64,000 nucleotides of DNA, taken from NCBI GenBank assembly GCA_905116865.2, contig CAJHNH020000191.1, positions 266,501 through 330,500 on the forward strand, in the 5' to 3' direction. This document shows positions 62,111-64,000 of this stretch, in pieces. The translations under genes were made by a program, and so were the position numbers. The stretch comes from Candidula unifasciata (taxonomy: Eukaryota > Mollusca > Gastropoda > Stylommatophora > Geomitridae). Each line of letters starts with the position of its first letter. The first letter of the stretch is position 1. Below the pieces are notes generated by a model. That model saw nothing but the letters and a program-made list of their open reading frames with translations. It was not told the origin of the DNA and ran no database searches.

Positions 62111-62433
62111 AGAATCTAGGATGTATGATACGGGTTGCAAAAAAAAAAAAAAAAAAGATTAGAAAAAGCAGGACTTATTTGCCACAAAGACAAAGCATCA
62201 CAAACCATAGTTATAACCAAGGCATTGACAAAGCGGGTTAAACGTGGTCAACACTTTCTCTCTCTCTCAAAAAAAAAAAAGTCCTGAATCGCAGCAGTTA
62301 ACTTTTTTAAGTACAAAGCAACTCAGCATGCATTGAAGTGGGTGATAATCAGCACCACTGAACTTCAAGAGCTCCAAATGCCAGAGAAGAAGATTATGCC
62401 ATTGTACATAACTAAAATCTTGATTGTATTTTA

Positions 62434-62439
62434 AATAAA
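62434..62439 (+). terminator. Putative METTL22 poly(A) signal AATAAA
   Basis: First AATAAA after the METTL22 stop (61704), giving a 3' UTR of about 750 nt that includes a decayed LINE fragment. A second AATAAA is at 62804-62809. Confidence 0.45.
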
Positions 62440-62444
62440 AACAC

Positions 62445-63460
62445 ATCCAGACATCAAAAAGGTGATTTACTTGATTTAATAATGACAACATGAGTGATTC
62501 AATACAAACTCACAGAAGCTTGTGTCACTGCCACCATTGTTGATGCACCTGATTAATCTGTTTGCAAGTGCATTCAGCAAAAGCATCATCACCACCTTTA
62601 CAATCTGAGCATGAGGATGGATGGTGTAGTAGAAACTTTACACAACTTCAATTATAAATAATATAAATATACAGAAAAAAAACCACCCAATCGTTTGTTC
62701 AGACGTTGTCATCAACTTCTGCTAGAAAAGAACTATCCTCAACACACAATTTCATAAAGAAAAAGATCAAATCTACAGCAGGAAAAACTAGTTGAAACAA
62801 ACTAAATAAACCTCTGAGAGGGAGGAAATTAAAAACGGTTTAAAAGATTATGTACATTTGAATGAAAATAACATAACTTTTTTTTCTTTGTCTTCTGCTG
62901 CCTTAAATATAAGTGAACCTGAAATAAGACCGATTCAGACTATTTTATTCAGGAATCTTTAGTATGTATATTGTGAACATATATATTACATTCTTCAGGA
63001 ATCTGCCATTTGTATCTGCAAGGAATTACAAGTGTTACACGTTGATCTCATAGTTTTTTTTTTTTGGTAGTTTTCTGTAATATTTTAAACTGACACATTT
63101 TCACACATTCTCTCTCCATCCCAGTTACTTTTCTTAATAAAAACATTTTTCTTATTCAAAACAAACAAGTCCAAAATATTAAAGTTAAAAAGGCTAACTG
63201 GTAAAGAGAGAAATCAAACATAACAGAAACAATATACATATTTTGATATTCAAAAGCAAATCTGTCACACATCCAGTCAATAGCAGACACATAAAGGCTG
63301 AATTGGTGTTATAATGGCTCTATGTAGTAAACCTCAACAGTAACATATTGATACCCTGGCTATGGCACAGTGGTTTATGAGGTAACAGTTTTGGCACTTG
63401 TGTTGCCTTCTATATTCACCAGAGGTCCTCTTGTCCCCTACAGTTTCTGGACTAGAACAC
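62445..63460. other. AT-rich stretch without recognised features
   Basis: No open frame, repeat family or RNA gene recognised beyond a second AATAAA (62804) and short homopolymers. Confidence 0.5.
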
Positions 63461-63461
63461 T

Positions 63462-64000
63462 TGTTACTGTGTCTGACAGTAGTTTTCTTACAAACTAGCA
63501 TTTTGTTACTCAGTGTCTGACTATAGTTTCATTGTAGACTAGCATGTCTGTTACTGTGTCTGACAGTAGTTTTCTTACAAACTAGCATTTTGTTACTCAG
63601 TGTCTGACTATAGTTTCATTGTAGACTAGCATGTCTGTTACTGTGTCTGACAGTAGTTTTCTTACAAACTAGCATTTTGTTACTCAGTGTCTGACTATAG
63701 TTTCATTGTAGACTAGCATGTCTGTTACTGTGTCTGACAGTAGTTTTCTTACAAACTAGCATTTTGTTACTCAGTGTCTGACTATAGTTTCATTGTAGAC
63801 TAGCATGTCTGTTACTGTGTCTGACAGTAGTTTTCTTACAAACTAGCATTTTGTTACTCAGTGTCTGACTATAGTTTCATTGTAGACTAGCATGTCTGTT
63901 ACTGTGTCTGACAGTAGTTTTCTTACAAACTAGCATTTTGTTACTCAGTGTCTGACTATAGACTAGATAGCATTTCATTGTCTGACAGTAGTTTCTTTAG
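63462..64000. repeat. 87-bp tandem repeat, about six copies, runs off the window
   Basis: Copies begin tgttactgtgtctgacagta at 63462, 63549, 63636, 63723, 63810 and 63897. Each unit is a dimer of two related 43-44-bp halves (tgttactgtgtctgacagta and tgttactcagtgtctgacta). The last unit is rearranged. Confidence 0.93.

Overview
This is nuclear DNA of a metazoan. Only two protein-coding genes can be supported. Both are split by introns with GT-AG ends, and the rest is an unusually dense layer of nested mobile elements and simple repeats. The transposon mix (non-LTR reverse-transcriptase and RNase H fragments ending in GAA repeats, several tRNA-derived SINE families, hAT miniature elements) and the invertebrate-like METTL22 and Zasp-type PDZ exons suggest a mollusc, possibly a gastropod. 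That assignment is inference from sequence style, not a database match.

The two genes lie head to head. On the minus strand, positions 39601 down to 1390 hold the first three coding exons of a PDZ protein of the Zasp/ALP/Enigma (PDLIM/LDB3) type. Exon 1 is at 39473-39601, exon 2 at 4735-4886 and exon 3 at 1390-1531. The PDZ domain is split by a first intron of about 34.6 kb, and the gene runs off the left edge of the window. On the plus strand, 41243-61704 holds an apparently complete nine-exon METTL22 gene (a class I SAM-dependent protein lysine methyltransferase) of about 658 codons. The two start codons are about 1.6 kb apart. The PDZ gene has a plausible TATA box and an upstream CCAAT/CRE pair.

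Region by region: 1-39.4 kb is the 3' side of the window's part of the PDZ gene, almost all of it intron 1, filled with SINEs, LINE 3' ends, hAT elements (several with exact 8-bp target-site duplications), a hAT element whose end has become a 31-bp tandem array, and long GAA/TTC, AGT, TA, G and C tracts. 39.5-41.4 kb is the intergenic promoter region. 41.2-61.7 kb is METTL22. Its introns carry two copies of one 8-bp-duplicating palindromic MITE, an inverted pair of LINE fragments around exon 5, a 21-bp minisatellite and a 33-bp minisatellite of 30 units. 61.7-62.5 kb is the METTL22 3' UTR with a LINE fragment and a poly(A) signal. The right edge (63.46-64 kb) is an 87-bp dimeric tandem repeat.

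Most long open frames here are repeats read through: microsatellites, minisatellites and SINEs. Exon limits were read by eye from splice consensus, reading phase and remembered family similarity; no search or RNA data was available.
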